A stretch of DNA of 64,000 nt from Pseudomonas sp. RIT288 (GTDB taxonomy: Bacteria > Pseudomonadota > Gammaproteobacteria > Pseudomonadales > Pseudomonadaceae): positions 1-64,000 of the forward strand of contig NZ_JFYN01000001.1 in the NCBI RefSeq assembly GCF_000631985.1, read 5' to 3'. Of the stretch, positions 28,906 to 42,341 are shown one piece after another (position 1 is the stretch's first letter; each line of letters opens with the position of its first letter). The notes beneath the pieces were generated by a model. It was given only the letters and a program-made list of their open reading frames with translations. It was not told the DNA's origin and ran no database searches. The position numbers and the translations under genes were made by a program.

Positions 28906-31295
28906 CGATCCAAAGGCACCCACACATTCAGACTGGTGCCCTCCCCCGGCTCACTCTCAAGCAACAACCGCCCGCCCATGATCAGCACCCGCTCGCGCAT
29001 ACCGACCAAACCAAAGGACGTCGGCCGGCCCGCCGCAGAGACAAAGCCTACGCCATCATCGCTGACCGTCAGACACAACTCGTCGCCTTCCAGCGCCAGC
29101 GTCAGCTCCACAGTATGCGCCTGAGCATGGCGCATGACGTTGGTCAGCGCCTCCTGCAGGATACGGAACAGGCCAATCGCCTTGGCATCGGTGAGCGCCG
29201 GCAGATTGTCCGGCACCTGCACCAGACACGGAATCTGCGTGCGCGCCTCGAAGCGCCGCGCCTGCCACTCGATCGCTGAAGCGATTCCGGCATCGAGAAT
29301 TGGCGGGCGCAACGCCGTCGCCACATCGCGCACCAGCTGGAACAACTGGGCGATCAGACGCTTCATGCTGTTCAACCGCTCGTGCAGCCCCGGGTCGAGT
29401 TGCGCGTAGGCCAGTTCGCACATCGAGGTTTCCAGCTTCAGCACCGTGAGCATCTGCCCCAGCTCATCGTGCACTTCGCGGGCGATGCGCGCCTTCTCTT
29501 CTTCGCGCACGCTTTCCAGGTGCGCCGACAATTCGCGCAGTTGTTCGCGGGAGGCGGCGAGCTCCAGCTCAATGCGCTTGCTTTCGCTGATGTCCCAGAC
29601 GATGCCGTCCCAGACATAGGCGCCATCCTCCAGCTGTCGGGTGATTGCCTTGATCTCGGCCCAGCGTTGTTCGCCCTGACGGGTGAGGATGCGGCCCTGC
29701 CACGACCAGTCACTGTCGGTGTCCAGCGCCTGATCCTGAGTCTGGTGGTAACTGGCCTTGTCATCCGGATGCACCAGACTGCGCAAACCCATGTCGCGGT
29801 GGGCGATGGCGGCCGGCGCGTAGCCGACCAGACTCTCGCTGCCCTCGCTGATGTAGGCGAAATCGATCTGCCCGGTCACCGGCGCCCGCTCCAGGCGAAA
29901 CACCAGTCCCGGTACGTTGGCGGCGATGCCTTGCAGGCGCGCTTCACTTTCCTGCAACGCGGCCAGGGCGCGGCGACGCTCAGTGACGTCGGTGAGATAA
30001 ACCACCAGATACTCGCTGTCGCGAAAACGCAGAAAACTCAGCGAGACGTCCGCCGGCAGGACGCTGCCATCGGCGCGCAAGCAACTGGTTTCAAAGCTCA
30101 GCGGCCCCTCTTCACTGGCCCGCGCGCGTTTCCACAGGTTGAGCCAGCGGTCCATGTGCAGACCGGGTTCGAAGTCGATCAACGGCCGTTCAATCAGCGC
30201 GCCCTGTGAATAACCGAGCATGTGTTCCGCCGCCCGGTTGGCGTAGCGCACATGGCTGTCCCAGTTGACCCAGAGAATGCCGACGGTGCTTTGGTCGATG
30301 GAAAACTGGGTCAGGCGCAAGGCTTCTTCGCTGGCCGCGCGCAGGGCGATGTCTTCCCGGGCGGCCAGCAGACGCTGTTCGAGGCTGTGTTGCTGGCGTC
30401 GTTGCCAGACCACGATGGCCACACAACTGAGCAGCAACACCGCGAACAGCAGACTGAGGTTCTGCCAGAACCCCGGCGACTCGGTGAGCCGCGGGTACTT
30501 GGGTTGCAGCCATTGGTTGTGCAGGCGCTCCAGATCCTTGGCCGGGATTGCCCGCAAGGCGCTTTCGATGATCCCGGCCAACTGCGGCCAGTCGCGCCGC
30601 GTGGCAACCCGCAACAGCTGCGGCAAGCCGATATCGCCGACCACCACCAACCCGGCGAACTCAGGTTCGGCGGACAACCGCCCGAGTTGTGCTTCATCTA
30701 TCACGGCGTAGGACGCTTGTTGGGTCAACAACAGTTGCAGTGCCTGACGCTCCAGCGGCACGCCTTGCAGATTCAGATGGGGATAGGTGCTGCGTAAATA
30801 GTCCGCCGTCACGCTGGGCATGCGCACGGCGACGCGAGACAGGCTGTCGAGTTTTTCCAGCTCGACCACGCCGCCGCTTTTCTGGTCGCTGACCACCAGT
30901 TGCGGCACACGCATGTAGGGATCGGAAAACAACCAAAGGCGCAGCGCACCCGGGGTCTGGGTCAGGCCCGGGGCGATGTCGATTTCGCCTTCGCGGGCGG
31001 CTTCCTCCAGTTGCGCCAGATCCTGAAAATTGCGCCAGCTCAGCTCGACATTCAGGGTTTTGGCCAGCGCCTTCATCAATTCGACATTGGCCCCGGACAG
31101 TCGCTGCAAGCGCCGGTCGTATTGCGCGTACGGCGCCTGCAATACCAGGCCGACGCGCAGCTCACGGTGCTGCGCCAGCCATTGCTGCTCGCCGGGCGTC
31201 AACAGCGCTGCATGCGCCGCCGGCGCAGACGCCGCCCAGCCCATCAAGGGAAAACACAACCAGCCGATAACCCACAGGCAGCAAAAACGCATCAT
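28902..31295 (-). CDS. agtS: Sensor histidine kinase with periplasmic binding domain (AgtS-like)
   Basis: 797-residue membrane sensor. Order: signal peptide (about 1-28), periplasmic solute-binding family 3 domain (about 45-262), transmembrane helix (about 273-292), two PAS domains (about 325-570), HisKA_3 with phospho-histidine H609 in AREVHDELGQ, and a C-terminal ATPase domain. It can thus sense a small amino-acid-like ligand directly. The pairing with AgtR and the neighbouring importer matches P. aeruginosa agtSR. The start is one of two adjacent ATGs (31295/31292); the frame is open to 31316. Confidence 0.88.
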   Translation of the reverse strand: MMRFCCLWVIGWLCFPLMGWAASAPAAHAALLTPGEQQWLAQHRELRVGLVLQAPYAQYDRRLQRLSGANVELMKALAKTLNVELSWRNFQDLAQLEEAAREGEIDIAPGLTQTPGALRLWLFSDPYMRVPQLVVSDQKSGGVVELEKLDSLSRVAVRMPSVTADYLRSTYPHLNLQGVPLERQALQLLLTQQASYAVIDEAQLGRLSAEPEFAGLVVVGDIGLPQLLRVATRRDWPQLAGIIESALRAIPAKDLERLHNQWLQPKYPRLTESPGFWQNLSLLFAVLLLSCVAIVVWQRRQQHSLEQRLLAAREDIALRAASEEALRLTQFSIDQSTVGILWVNWDSHVRYANRAAEHMLGYSQGALIERPLIDFEPGLHMDRWLNLWKRARASEEGPLSFETSCLRADGSVLPADVSLSFLRFRDSEYLVVYLTDVTERRRALAALQESEARLQGIAANVPGLVFRLERAPVTGQIDFAYISEGSESLVGYAPAAIAHRDMGLRSLVHPDDKASYHQTQDQALDTDSDWSWQGRILTRQGEQRWAEIKAITRQLEDGAYVWDGIVWDISESKRIELELAASREQLRELSAHLESVREEEKARIAREVHDELGQMLTVLKLETSMCELAYAQLDPGLHERLNSMKRLIAQLFQLVRDVATALRPPILDAGIASAIEWQARRFEARTQIPCLVQVPDNLPALTDAKAIGLFRILQEALTNVMRHAQAHTVELTLALEGDELCLTVSDDGVGFVSAAGRPTSFGLVGMRERVLIMGGRLLLESEPGEGTSLNVWVPLDR

Positions 31296-31369
31296 TGAAG
31301 TCTCGTACACTGACAAATTCTGACCAACCCATTAGGCTGCCGGGATACTTTTCTGGCCTGGAATAACCG

Positions 31370-32359
31370 ATGCCCTCTGTCTACCGCCTAGCAATGCCAG
31401 CATTGTGCCTGTCGCTGATCCTGCCTTGTGCGTTTTCCGTCGAAGCCGCCGATCCGGCGCCCGCCTCCACCGCCGAACAACCGGCCGCCGAGAAACCCGC
31501 CGAACGCCAGCCACTGCTTGAGCGTAGTCAGGAAGAAGCCGCGGCACTCGAACGTAAAGTCCCGGCGCAAGAGCAGCAGCAATTGCAGGCCGGCGCCGAC
31601 ACTTTCCTCGCCCTCTGGAAACCGGCCAACACTGCGGAGCCCAAAGGTGCAGTGATTATTGTCCCTGGCGCCGGCGAAACCGCTGACTGGCCGCAAGTGA
31701 TCGGCCCGCTGCGCAGCAAATTGCCCGACGTCGAATGGAGCAGCCTGAGTATCACCCTGCCGGATCTGCAAAGCGATGTCATCGCACCGCGGGTGATTGC
31801 GCCCGCTGCCGCACCGAAAGCCGCGGAAAGTGGCAGCAAGGATTCCACCACCGCGCAACCGATCGAACAGGCGGCGGGCGGTGAAGCGGAAGTGGCGGAT
31901 CAGGTGGTGGCCGAAACGACTGAAGAACAATCCAAGGCTGACGCCGAGCGGATCTTTGCGCGGATCGATGCGGCAATCGCCTACGCCGAGCAACAAAGCG
32001 CACGCCGGGTCGTGGTCCTCGGTCACGGTACCGGCGCCTACTGGGCGGCGCGTTTCCTCAGCGAGCGGCAGAGTTCGCAGGTCGAGAAACTGGTGATGGT
32101 CGATGCGCAAACGCCGAGCAAGGCCAAGCCACAATTGGCCGAGCTGACACCGACCCTGAAGTTGCCGACCGCCGACATTTTCTACATGGACAAGGCGCTG
32201 GATCGCAACGCGGCACTGGAGCGCATGCAGGCCAGCAAGCGCTTGAAGACTTCGACCTTCAGCCAGGTGGCGCTCAAGGCGTTACCGGATAAAAAGGCTG
32301 AGCAGGAACAGTTGTTCCGGCGGGTGCGTGGCTGGTTGAATCCGCAGAAAACTGACTGA
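31370..32359 (+). CDS. DUF3530 family alpha/beta-hydrolase-like protein
   Basis: 329-residue secreted or periplasmic protein with a signal peptide ending about residue 26 (SVEA-AD). A low-complexity, Ala/Glu/Pro-rich segment (27-75) precedes a hydrolase-like fold with VIIVPGAGETADWP and the nucleophile-elbow-like GHGTGAYWA. An Ala/Glu-rich insertion at about 140-190 interrupts the fold. Family function is unknown. It is divergent from the sensor kinase and convergent with djlA. Confidence 0.8.
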   Translation: MPSVYRLAMPALCLSLILPCAFSVEAADPAPASTAEQPAAEKPAERQPLLERSQEEAAALERKVPAQEQQQLQAGADTFLALWKPANTAEPKGAVIIVPGAGETADWPQVIGPLRSKLPDVEWSSLSITLPDLQSDVIAPRVIAPAAAPKAAESGSKDSTTAQPIEQAAGGEAEVADQVVAETTEEQSKADAERIFARIDAAIAYAEQQSARRVVVLGHGTGAYWAARFLSERQSSQVEKLVMVDAQTPSKAKPQLAELTPTLKLPTADIFYMDKALDRNAALERMQASKRLKTSTFSQVALKALPDKKAEQEQLFRRVRGWLNPQKTD

Positions 32360-32370
32360 TAGAAACAAAA

Positions 32371-32451
32371 GCAAAAGATCGCAGCCTGCGGCAGCTCCTA
32401 CCTGGAAATGCGTTTCCTGTAGAAGCTGCCGCAGGCTGCGATCTTTTGATC
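32371..32451. repeat. REP pair between DUF3530 gene and djlA
   Basis: Inverted arms GCAAAAGATCGCAGCCTGCG and its complement, separated by about 20 bp. It fills the convergent gap and may serve as a terminator for both genes. Confidence 0.92.
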
Positions 32452-32452
32452 G

Positions 32453-33220
32453 CTAGCGAAAATCCCGCCGCGCCCGAATCAGGGTAAACGCGTTGTGCAG
32501 CTCACGGGTTTTCTCGGTTGCGTCACGCACCTGCTCCGGCGTTGCGCCGCTGCCGGCGATCTTGTCCGGGTGATGACGGCTGAGCAGCCGTCGATAGGCA
32601 CGCTTGATCTGCGCCGGCTCGCTGGTCGCCGACACGCCGAGCAGGCGCATCGCTTCCTGATAACTCACCGCCGCACTGACAATCGGCCGTTTATTCGGCT
32701 CGTAGTCATTGGCCAGCGCCTGGATCTGATGGGTTGTCCAACCCAGCCACTTACCCCACTGCGCCAATAATTCACGTTCACTGACGCCCGCACGACCGTC
32801 AGCCCAGACCATCCGCCAGCAGGCGCGCAACACACCTTCAGCGGCATGCGGCTGAGCACTCAGGCGCCGCAGATAACCACGCAAGTGATCACCACCGGCC
32901 TTGCCGCGATTGAACGCAGCAATCGCCCGACGCCGCGCCGGCTCGCTCATTTCCAGGGCGTTCATTTCATTGCGCGCCTGCTGGATATGGCCGTCCGTCA
33001 CCCGCCCGTCACTCTTGGCCAGACGCCCGAGCAACACGAACAGCAGTTCGTCGTTGCGCAACATCGGCCGCCCGCCGAGTTTTTCCCGCAAGTGCCCCCA
33101 GCTTTGCAAGTGCAGACGCCGGTCCAGCGCTTGTCCCAACAATGCCCCAAGCATGGCCCCCGGAATGCTGGCGAGCGCAAAACCCGCTCCGGCTCCAATC
33201 AGAGTCCCTGGCCACAACAT
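32453..33220 (-). CDS. djlA: DnaJ-like co-chaperone DjlA
   Basis: 255-residue membrane-anchored J-protein. Order: a Gly/Ala-rich N-terminal membrane segment (1-32), a TerB-like central domain (about 50-170), and a C-terminal J domain (about 190-255) with the HPD tripeptide in SRHHPDKI. DjlA stimulates DnaK and in E. coli is linked to envelope stress signalling. It lies 1 bp after murU, so it is the third gene of amgK-murU-djlA. Confidence 0.93.
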   Translation of the reverse strand: MLWPGTLIGAGAGFALASIPGAMLGALLGQALDRRLHLQSWGHLREKLGGRPMLRNDELLFVLLGRLAKSDGRVTDGHIQQARNEMNALEMSEPARRRAIAAFNRGKAGGDHLRGYLRRLSAQPHAAEGVLRACWRMVWADGRAGVSERELLAQWGKWLGWTTHQIQALANDYEPNKRPIVSAAVSYQEAMRLLGVSATSEPAQIKRAYRRLLSRHHPDKIAGSGATPEQVRDATEKTRELHNAFTLIRARRDFR

Positions 33221-33221
33221 A

Positions 33222-34909
<1,688 letters not shown>

Positions 34910-35039
34910 TGCAAGGGTCTCCGACGGCGCTAGCCGTCAAGCGGGTCATGCTTTATTATCCAGCATCTTTTTCAGACCATCGAGAGGCGTGCGGCCCACA
35001 CCGCGGGCAGATGGCACGCAGGAAGCCCGGACTAATAAG

Positions 35040-37838
35040 ATGGCATTGAAATCCCCCGCGTTTCGTAAAAAATTTCCGTTGTTGGTAACCGGCAGTCTGC
35101 TGGCTATGCAACCTCTGGCCAGTCAATTCGTTGTTGCCGCCGAGCAGTATGACTGCGCCGTCTCGGCAACGGGTGGCTGGGCGTGTGCGCCCAAGACGCC
35201 GGCAGCTGCATTGCCGCCGCGTCCGGTGCATGACGGCAGCGCTGTCAGCGCCGCCGGCGAAGCCCCGGCCCAGAACGGTTCCACATCCGACACCGGCGCC
35301 AAGCCTGTGCTGGTCACCGAAGCCAAAGGCCGCGGCCTGAAATCCCGTAGCGAAGACTACAGTCACCTCGACTGGGTTCCGCGCGAGAAGCTCACCGCCG
35401 CCCAATTGGCCGAGACCGGTCCTTACTGCTCTGGTTCCTATATCGAACCGATTCGTCCTGGCATGAATGACAAGACGAATAAAAGTGACGCACCGACCTT
35501 TATCGGCGCCAAAGCCTCGCGCTACAACACCGAAGATCAGGTGGGTACGCTGGCCGGCGACGTGGTCCTGCGTCAGGGCAGCATGCAGGTCGAGTCCGAC
35601 GAGGCCAGCCTGTACCAGGCCGAGAGCCGCGCCGAACTCAATGGCGACGTGCGCATTCGTGACAACGGTGCACTGATCGTCGGCGACCACGCCGATGTGC
35701 AGCTCGACACCGGTGAAGCCAAGGTCGACAACGCCGAATACGTGATGCACAAATCGCGCATCCGCGGTAACGCGCTGTACGCCAAGCGTGCCGAGAACGC
35801 GATCATCCGCTTGAAGGACGGCACGTACACCACGTGCGAACCGAACAGCAACGCCTGGCAGCTCAAGGGCAACAACATCACCCTGAACCCTGCCACCGGC
35901 TTCGGTACCGCGACCAACGTGACACTGCGGGTCAAAGACATTCCGATCCTGTACACGCCGTACATCTACTTCCCGATCGACGATCGTCGCCAATCGGGCT
36001 TCCTGCCGCCAACCATTGGCACCGGCAGCGACACCGGCTTCATGCTGGTCACCCCGTACTACTTCAACCTGGCGCCGAACTACGATGCCACGTTGTACCC
36101 GCGCTACATGAGCAAGCGCGGCATGCTGGTCGAAGGTGAGTTCCGTTACCTGACCAAGTCCAGCGAAGGCCAGTTCGGTGCGGCGTATCTGAACGACGAA
36201 GATACCGACCGCAGCAAGCAGACCGACTACGAAAAAAATCGCTACATGTACAACTGGCAGCACAAGGGCGGTCTCGACTCCCGTGTGATGACTCAGGTTG
36301 ATTACACCAAGATCAGCGATCCGTATTACTTCCAGGACCTGACCACCGATCAGATCGGTGTGAAGAGCGCTGACTACGTGAACCAGCAGGGTTCGGTGAC
36401 CTATCGCGGCGACAGCTACACCGCTCGCTTGAATGCTCAGCAGTACCAACTGGCTACTGTTTCGAACATCACGCCGTACGGCCGTCTGCCGCAGATCACT
36501 TTCAACGGTCAACTGCCGTATCACCCGGAAGGTTTGAACTTCGATTACGAGACCGAGATTGTTCGGTTCGATCGTGACCTGCAAAACGGCAACTTTACCA
36601 ATGAAGACGGCACCATCTCGCCTCGCCTGGATACCAACGTATTTGGCCTTGCGCGTGCAAACGGCGACCGTCTGAACCTGAAGCCGGGCGTCAGCCTGCC
36701 AATGAACTGGACATATGGTTTCCTGAAGCCATCGCTCAAGTACCAGTACACCCAGTATCAACTGGATCTGGACGGTACCGGCAAGTCCCAGATTGCTGCG
36801 CAAACCGCCGAGCAGAACAAACTCAACGGCACCTTCGACAGCAACCAGAACCGTGGCGTACCGATCGCCAGCGTCGACAGCGGTCTGTACTTCGACCGCA
36901 ACACCTCGTACTTCGGCAAGAACTATCGCCAGACCCTGGAACCGCGTCTGTTCTACCTGTATGTACCCAAGGTTGATCAGGAAGACATTCCGGTATTCGA
37001 CACCAGCGAATACACCTTCAACTACGCGTCGCTGTTCCGTGACAACCGCTTCTCCGGCTCCGACCGTGTCGGCGACGAGAACAAGCTGTCGCTGGGCGTG
37101 ACCAGCCGCTGGATCGAAGACGACGGCTTCGAGCGTCAACGTGTCAGCGTCGGCCAGGCTTACTACTTCAAGGACCGTGAAGTACAACTGCCAGGCATTG
37201 CGTTCAAGGATCGCAAAGATGCCCAGTCCGACGTATCGCCATACGCGCTGGAATACGAGTACCGCTGGAACCGCGACTGGCGCACCACGGCCGACTACAA
37301 CTGGGACCCGGACAGCCGCAGCCCGCGTTCCGGCAGCGCGATGTTCCATTACCAGCCTGAAGACAACCCGAACAAGGTGGTCAACGTCGGTTATCGCTAT
37401 CGCAACGACCAGGTTCGTTACGACCAGAACACCGGTAAATGGTCGGTGGGTGGTGGCGACTATGGCACTCCGGGCCAGCCTGGCTACGTGAAGGACTACT
37501 ACAAGATCCAGCAGCATGACTTCTCGGTCATCTGGCCGATCGTTCCACAGTGGAGCGCGATCAGCCGCTGGCAGTACGACTACAACCGCAACCGTACGCT
37601 GGAAGCCTTCGGTGGTTTCGAATACGACAACTGCTGCTGGAAACTGCGCCTGATCAACCGTTACTGGGTCAGCTATGACGAATTCAGTCAGAACGCCCCG
37701 GAAAACGAAAAAGGCGACCACGGCGTCTTCCTCCAAATTGTTCTGAAGGGACTCGGCGGCCTGACTGGCGCCAAGGTAGAGAGCTTCCTCGACAAAGGCA
37801 TCCAAGGTTATCGTCAACGTGAAGACCAAGCTTTCTGA
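35040..37838 (+). CDS. lptD: LPS-assembly outer-membrane protein LptD
   Basis: Beta-barrel that, with LptE, inserts lipopolysaccharide into the outer leaflet. The 932-residue product has a signal peptide ending about residue 34 (VVA-AEQYDC). An extended N-terminal region with cysteines follows, then the OstA/LptA-like domain (about 150-310) and the barrel to the C-terminus, with a CC pair (NCCWKLR) late in the sequence for disulfide formation. MALKSPAF at 35040 is the start. It overlaps surA, whose product helps LptD fold. Confidence 0.97.
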   Translation: MALKSPAFRKKFPLLVTGSLLAMQPLASQFVVAAEQYDCAVSATGGWACAPKTPAAALPPRPVHDGSAVSAAGEAPAQNGSTSDTGAKPVLVTEAKGRGLKSRSEDYSHLDWVPREKLTAAQLAETGPYCSGSYIEPIRPGMNDKTNKSDAPTFIGAKASRYNTEDQVGTLAGDVVLRQGSMQVESDEASLYQAESRAELNGDVRIRDNGALIVGDHADVQLDTGEAKVDNAEYVMHKSRIRGNALYAKRAENAIIRLKDGTYTTCEPNSNAWQLKGNNITLNPATGFGTATNVTLRVKDIPILYTPYIYFPIDDRRQSGFLPPTIGTGSDTGFMLVTPYYFNLAPNYDATLYPRYMSKRGMLVEGEFRYLTKSSEGQFGAAYLNDEDTDRSKQTDYEKNRYMYNWQHKGGLDSRVMTQVDYTKISDPYYFQDLTTDQIGVKSADYVNQQGSVTYRGDSYTARLNAQQYQLATVSNITPYGRLPQITFNGQLPYHPEGLNFDYETEIVRFDRDLQNGNFTNEDGTISPRLDTNVFGLARANGDRLNLKPGVSLPMNWTYGFLKPSLKYQYTQYQLDLDGTGKSQIAAQTAEQNKLNGTFDSNQNRGVPIASVDSGLYFDRNTSYFGKNYRQTLEPRLFYLYVPKVDQEDIPVFDTSEYTFNYASLFRDNRFSGSDRVGDENKLSLGVTSRWIEDDGFERQRVSVGQAYYFKDREVQLPGIAFKDRKDAQSDVSPYALEYEYRWNRDWRTTADYNWDPDSRSPRSGSAMFHYQPEDNPNKVVNVGYRYRNDQVRYDQNTGKWSVGGGDYGTPGQPGYVKDYYKIQQHDFSVIWPIVPQWSAISRWQYDYNRNRTLEAFGGFEYDNCCWKLRLINRYWVSYDEFSQNAPENEKGDHGVFLQIVLKGLGGLTGAKVESFLDKGIQGYRQREDQAF

Positions 37839-39135
37839 TTCTCTGCGCCCGCTGCTGCTGGGCGCGCTGTTCCTGGGTACTGCGGCCAACGCCGCAGTAC
37901 AGTCCATCGATAAAGTGGTCGCGATCGTTGATAACGACGTGGTCATGCAGAGCCAACTGGACCAGCGCGTCCACGAAGTTCAGCAGACCATCGCCAAGCG
38001 TGGCGGCGGCATGCCGCCTCCGGGCGTGCTGGATCAGCAGGTGCTCGAGCGCCTGATCGTCGAAAACCTGCAACTGCAGATCGGCGAGCGCTCCGGCATC
38101 CGCATTACCGATGAAGAGCTGAACCAGGCGGTTGGCACTATCGCCCAGCGCAACAACATGACCGTGGATCAATTCCGCGCCGCCCTGGCTCGCGACGGTT
38201 TGAACTATGACGACGCCCGTGACCAGATCAAGCGCGAGATGATCATCAGCCGTGTGCGTCAGCGTCGCGTGGCAGAGCGCATCCAGGTCTCCGAGCAGGA
38301 AGTGAAGAACTTCCTCGCCTCCGACTTGGGCAAGATGCAACTGTCCGAAGAGCTGCACCTGGCCAACATCCTGATTCCTACACCGGAAAGCGCCAACTCT
38401 GATGCGATTCAGAGCGCTTACCGGCAGGCGATGGACGTTTACCAGAAGCTCAAGCAAGGCGCTGACTTCGGTCAGATGGCCGTTGCCAGATCCGGCAGCG
38501 ACAATGCTCTGGAAGGCGGCGACATGGGCTGGCGTAAAGCCGCGCAACTGCCACCACCGTTCGACCGTGAGCTGAGCAGCATGGCCGTTGGCGACATCAC
38601 CCAGCCTGCACGCACCCCGGGTGGTTTCATCATCCTCAAGTTGCTGGCAAAACGGGGTGGCGAAGCGCAGATGCGTGATGAGGTGCATGTGCGCCACATC
38701 CTGGTCAAGCCAAGCCCGATCCGTGACGAAGCCAAGACCAAGGCCCTGGTGCAGTCGCTGTACGAGCGCATCCTGGCTGGCGAAGACTTCGCTGAACTGG
38801 CGAAGAACTACTCCGAAGACCCCGGTTCGGCGCTCAACGGTGGCGACCTGAACTGGATCGATCCGAACGCACTGGTACCGGAATTCCGCGAAGTGATGGC
38901 CAAGACCCCACAAGGTCAGCTGTCCAAGCCGTTCCAGACTCAGTACGGCTGGCACGTGCTGGAAGTCCTTGGCCGCCGCGCCACCGACAGCACCGAGCAG
39001 GCTCGCGAGCAACAAGCGATGACCGTTCTGCGTAACAAAAAATACGATGAAGAGCTGCAAAACTGGCTGCGTCAGATTCGTGAAGAAGCCTACGTAGAAA
39101 TCAAACTCCCTGGTGCAGACCAGGCAGCGCAGTGA
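37819..39135 (+). CDS. surA: Periplasmic chaperone / peptidyl-prolyl isomerase SurA
   Basis: Chaperone for outer-membrane proteins including LptD. The 438-residue product has a signal peptide (about 1-25), the SurA N-terminal chaperone domain (about 26-170) and two parvulin domains (about 185-285 and 295-395). It starts at GTG 37819, inside the last codons of lptD (20-bp overlap in another frame), giving the conserved (M)KTKLSD N-terminus. pdxA overlaps its stop. Confidence 0.96.
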   Translation: MKTKLSDSLRPLLLGALFLGTAANAAVQSIDKVVAIVDNDVVMQSQLDQRVHEVQQTIAKRGGGMPPPGVLDQQVLERLIVENLQLQIGERSGIRITDEELNQAVGTIAQRNNMTVDQFRAALARDGLNYDDARDQIKREMIISRVRQRRVAERIQVSEQEVKNFLASDLGKMQLSEELHLANILIPTPESANSDAIQSAYRQAMDVYQKLKQGADFGQMAVARSGSDNALEGGDMGWRKAAQLPPPFDRELSSMAVGDITQPARTPGGFIILKLLAKRGGEAQMRDEVHVRHILVKPSPIRDEAKTKALVQSLYERILAGEDFAELAKNYSEDPGSALNGGDLNWIDPNALVPEFREVMAKTPQGQLSKPFQTQYGWHVLEVLGRRATDSTEQAREQQAMTVLRNKKYDEELQNWLRQIREEAYVEIKLPGADQAAQ

Positions 39136-40121
39136 AACCCAAGCGTTTCGCGCTGACACCCGGCGAACCAGCCGGCATCGGTCCCGACCTTTGCCTGCTG
39201 CTCGCCTCGCAAGCCCAGCCACACCCCCTGATTGCCATCACCAGCCGCGACCTGCTCACCGAGCGGGCCGCGCAGCTGGGGCTGGCCGTCTCTTTGCTGG
39301 AGGTGGCACCCGGCCGATGGCCGGATATGCCCGCACCCGCCGGCAGCCTGTACGTCTGGGACACCCCGCTGAGCACTCCCGTGGTTGCCGGGCAACTGGA
39401 CAAGGCTAACGCCGCCTTCGTTCTGGAAACCCTGACCCGCGCCGGCGACGGCTGCCTGAACGGCGACTTTGCCGGGATGATCACCGCTCCCGTACACAAG
39501 GGCGTGATTAATGAATCGGGTATCCCGTTCTCCGGGCACACAGAATTCCTCGCCGACCTGACTCATACCGCACAAGTGGTCATGATGCTCGCCACCCGTG
39601 GCTTGCGCGTGGCACTGGTCACCACTCACCTGCCCCTGCGCGAGATTGCCGATGCAATTACGCCGGAACGGCTGGAACGGGTCACGCGGATTCTGCACGC
39701 CGACCTGCAAGACAAATTCGGCATTGCCCAGCCACGCATCCTGGTCTGCGGACTCAACCCGCACGCCGGCGAAGGCGGACACCTGGGCCATGAAGAAATC
39801 GACATCATCGAACCGACATTAGAGCGCCTGCGCGGCGAGGGCATGGACCTTCGTGGCCCGCTGCCTGCCGACACTCTGTTTACCCCAAAATATCTGGAGC
39901 ACTGCGACGCAGTGCTGGCGATGTACCACGACCAGGGCCTGCCCGTGCTGAAGTACAAAGGCTTCGGCGCCGCGGTCAACATTACCCTTGGCCTGCCGAT
40001 CATCCGCACTTCGGTCGATCACGGCACCGCCCTGGATCTGGCCGGCAGCGGCAAGATCGACACCGGCAGCCTGCAGGTCGCCCTGGAAACCGCTTACCAG
40101 ATGGCCGAGACCCGTTTATGA
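39132..40121 (+). CDS. pdxA: 4-hydroxythreonine-4-phosphate dehydrogenase
   Basis: Pyridoxal 5'-phosphate biosynthesis enzyme; oxidises 4-phosphohydroxy-L-threonine. The 329-residue product shows [11 protein letters not shown] at the N-terminus and metal-ligand histidines in [21 protein letters not shown] and [10 protein letters not shown]. It starts with GTG at 39132, overlapping the surA stop (GTGA), and overlaps rsmA by 4 bp, so translation is coupled along the operon. Confidence 0.96.
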   Translation: MKPKRFALTPGEPAGIGPDLCLLLASQAQPHPLIAITSRDLLTERAAQLGLAVSLLEVAPGRWPDMPAPAGSLYVWDTPLSTPVVAGQLDKANAAFVLETLTRAGDGCLNGDFAGMITAPVHKGVINESGIPFSGHTEFLADLTHTAQVVMMLATRGLRVALVTTHLPLREIADAITPERLERVTRILHADLQDKFGIAQPRILVCGLNPHAGEGGHLGHEEIDIIEPTLERLRGEGMDLRGPLPADTLFTPKYLEHCDAVLAMYHDQGLPVLKYKGFGAAVNITLGLPIIRTSVDHGTALDLAGSGKIDTGSLQVALETAYQMAETRL

Positions 40122-40933
40122 CCGAGCAATACCAACACAAGGCGCGCAAACGCTTTGGCCAGAACTTCCTGCACGATGCCGGCGTCATCGACCGCATCCT
40201 GCGCTCCATCAGCGCCAAATCCGGCGACCGCATGCTGGAAATCGGCCCGGGCCAAGGCGCACTGACCGCTGGCCTGCTCAACTCCGGTGCGCAACTCGAC
40301 GTGGTGGAACTGGACAAGGACCTGATCCCGATTCTCAACCAGCAGTTCGCCGGCAAGAGCAACTTCAACCTGCATCAGGGCGATGCGTTGAAGTTCGACT
40401 TCAACACCCTCAACGCCGCGCCGAACAGCCTGCGCGTGGTTGGTAACCTGCCGTACAACATCTCCACGCCGCTGATTTTCCACCTGTTGAACAACGCCGG
40501 CATCATTCGCGACATGCACTTCATGTTGCAGAAGGAAGTGGTCGAGCGCCTGGCGGCTGGCCCGGGCGGTGGCGACTGGGGCCGCCTGTCGATCATGGTT
40601 CAGTACCATTGCCGCGTGGAACACCTGTTCAACGTCGGCCCGGGCGCATTCAACCCGCCGCCGAAGGTCGACTCGGCCATCGTTCGTCTGGTGCCGCACG
40701 CGGTGCTGCCGCACCCGGCCAAGGATCATCGCCTGCTCGAGCGCGTCGTTCGCGAAGCGTTCAACCAGCGTCGCAAGACCCTGCGCAACACCCTCAAACA
40801 ATTGATGACCGCCGCCGAGATCGAAGCCGCCGGTGTCGATGGCAGCCTGCGTCCCGAGCAACTGGATCTGGCCGCATTCGTGCGCCTGGCCGACAAGCTT
40901 AGCGAGCAAGCCCCCGCCCCCACCGCCGACTGA
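40118..40933 (+). CDS. rsmA: 16S rRNA dimethyladenosine transferase
   Basis: Dimethylates two adjacent adenines near the 3' end of 16S rRNA in late 30S assembly (KsgA). The 271-residue Rossmann methyltransferase has FGQNFLHD, the SAM motif [10 protein letters not shown] and the catalytic NLPYNIST. It overlaps pdxA by 4 bp. A perfect 10-bp inverted repeat follows before apaG. Confidence 0.97.
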   Translation: MTEQYQHKARKRFGQNFLHDAGVIDRILRSISAKSGDRMLEIGPGQGALTAGLLNSGAQLDVVELDKDLIPILNQQFAGKSNFNLHQGDALKFDFNTLNAAPNSLRVVGNLPYNISTPLIFHLLNNAGIIRDMHFMLQKEVVERLAAGPGGGDWGRLSIMVQYHCRVEHLFNVGPGAFNPPPKVDSAIVRLVPHAVLPHPAKDHRLLERVVREAFNQRRKTLRNTLKQLMTAAEIEAAGVDGSLRPEQLDLAAFVRLADKLSEQAPAPTAD

Positions 40934-40947
40934 CTGGCGATGAACGC

Positions 40948-40984
40948 TATCGGGCAGGCCGCCACTCTGGTTTACTGCCCGATA
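40948..40984 (+). terminator. Hairpin between rsmA and apaG
   Basis: Perfect 10-bp stem (40948-40957 / 40975-40984) with a 17-base loop and no U-tract. It could be a processing or pausing structure rather than a terminator. Confidence 0.45.
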
Positions 40985-41046
40985 CTTGCCTAGACTGACT
41001 CCCATCAGCTACGCCCCGCGTTCCGCTTTGCTTAAGGCCCTTTTGC

Positions 41047-41427
41047 ATGTCCGATCCTCGTTATAAGGTCGACGTCAGTGTCGTTACCCGCTACCTGGCA
41101 GACCAATCGCAACCCGAGCACCACCGCTTCGCCTTCGCCTACACCATCACCGTGCAGAACAATGGCGAGCAGCCCGCCCGTCTGATATCGCGGCACTGGG
41201 TGATCACCGACGGCGACGGGCATGTCGAAGAGGTTCGCGGCGCAGGCGTTGTCGGCGAGCAACCGCTGATCGACGCAGGCAAAAGCCACACCTACAGCAG
41301 CGGCACGGTCATGACCACCAAGGTCGGCACCATGCAGGGCACCTACGAAATGGTCGCTACCGACGGCAAACATTTCGACGCGATCATCAAACCTTTCCGC
41401 CTCGCCGTCCCCGGAGCCTTGCACTGA
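41047..41427 (+). CDS. apaG: ApaG protein (DUF525)
   Basis: 126-residue fibronectin-III-like protein of unclear cellular role, usually beside apaH. The glycine-rich GxGVVGEQP region and [18 protein letters not shown] are typical. Its stop overlaps the apaH start (TGATG), indicating translational coupling. Confidence 0.95.
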   Translation: MSDPRYKVDVSVVTRYLADQSQPEHHRFAFAYTITVQNNGEQPARLISRHWVITDGDGHVEEVRGAGVVGEQPLIDAGKSHTYSSGTVMTTKVGTMQGTYEMVATDGKHFDAIIKPFRLAVPGALH

Positions 41428-42308
41428 TGACGACGTACGCCGTCGGCGACCTGCAAGGCTGCCTCGAACCACTCAAATGTCTGCTCAGGCAAGTGGCTTT
41501 CGATCCGAAGCTTGATCGGCTGTGGCTGGTCGGCGATCTGGTCAACCGTGGCCCTCAGTCGCTGGAGACCCTGCGTTTTCTCTACGGCATGCGCGAGTCG
41601 CTGGTCTGCGTACTCGGCAACCACGACCTGCATCTGCTGGCCGCCGCCAACAATATCGAACGCCTGAAGAAATCCGACACCCTGCGCGAGATTCTCGAAG
41701 CCCCTGATGCTGCCGAGTTGCTCGAATGGCTGCGCCAACAGAAACTCATGCACTACGACGAGCAACGCGATGTGGCCATGGTGCACGCGGGCATACCGCC
41801 GCAGTGGTCACTGCGCAAGGCCTTGAAGTACGCCGCCGAGGCCGAAGCCGCGCTGCGTGACGACAACCTGTTTGCGCTGTATCTCGATGGCATGTACGGC
41901 AATGAGCCGGCGAAGTGGGACAGTGATCTCACTGGCGTGACCCGCCTGCGCGTCATCACCAACTATTTCACCCGCATGCGCTTCTGCACCGCCGACGGCA
42001 AGCTCGATCTCAAAAGCAAGGAAGGCCTGGATACTGCCCCTCCGGGCTACAAGCCATGGTTCCAGCACAAAGAACGCAAGACCCACGGTCTGCGGATCAT
42101 CTTCGGCCACTGGGCCGCGCTGGAAGGCAATGTTCAAGAACCGGGCATCTCGGCGCTGGACACCGGCTGTGTCTGGGGCGGCAGCCTGACCCTGATGAAC
42201 GTCGACAGCGGCGAGCGTGTGTCGTGCAAATGCGATGAGCACGGCGGGCTTGCACCATCAGTCGCACCACTTATCCCCGAAACTTCGCCAGTCAGCGCGC
42301 CGCGTTAG
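41427..42308 (+). CDS. apaH: Symmetrical bis(5'-nucleosyl)-tetraphosphatase
   Basis: Hydrolyses Ap4A to 2 ADP, and in E. coli removes Np4 caps from RNA. The 293-residue metallophosphoesterase has [10 protein letters not shown] (GDxxG), GDLVNRGP and GNHDLHL in order. It is translationally coupled to apaG; glpE follows 33 bp later. Confidence 0.96.
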   Translation: MTTYAVGDLQGCLEPLKCLLRQVAFDPKLDRLWLVGDLVNRGPQSLETLRFLYGMRESLVCVLGNHDLHLLAAANNIERLKKSDTLREILEAPDAAELLEWLRQQKLMHYDEQRDVAMVHAGIPPQWSLRKALKYAAEAEAALRDDNLFALYLDGMYGNEPAKWDSDLTGVTRLRVITNYFTRMRFCTADGKLDLKSKEGLDTAPPGYKPWFQHKERKTHGLRIIFGHWAALEGNVQEPGISALDTGCVWGGSLTLMNVDSGERVSCKCDEHGGLAPSVAPLIPETSPVSAPR

Positions 42309-42341
42309 ACTGCGCATTCTGCCGAGCAACAGGAACCCGCC

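Noticed and set aside
34956..37946. 996-codon open frame antisense to lptD
   Set aside because: A product of high-GC codon bias opposite a clear lptD gene; the translation has no recognisable domain or start context.
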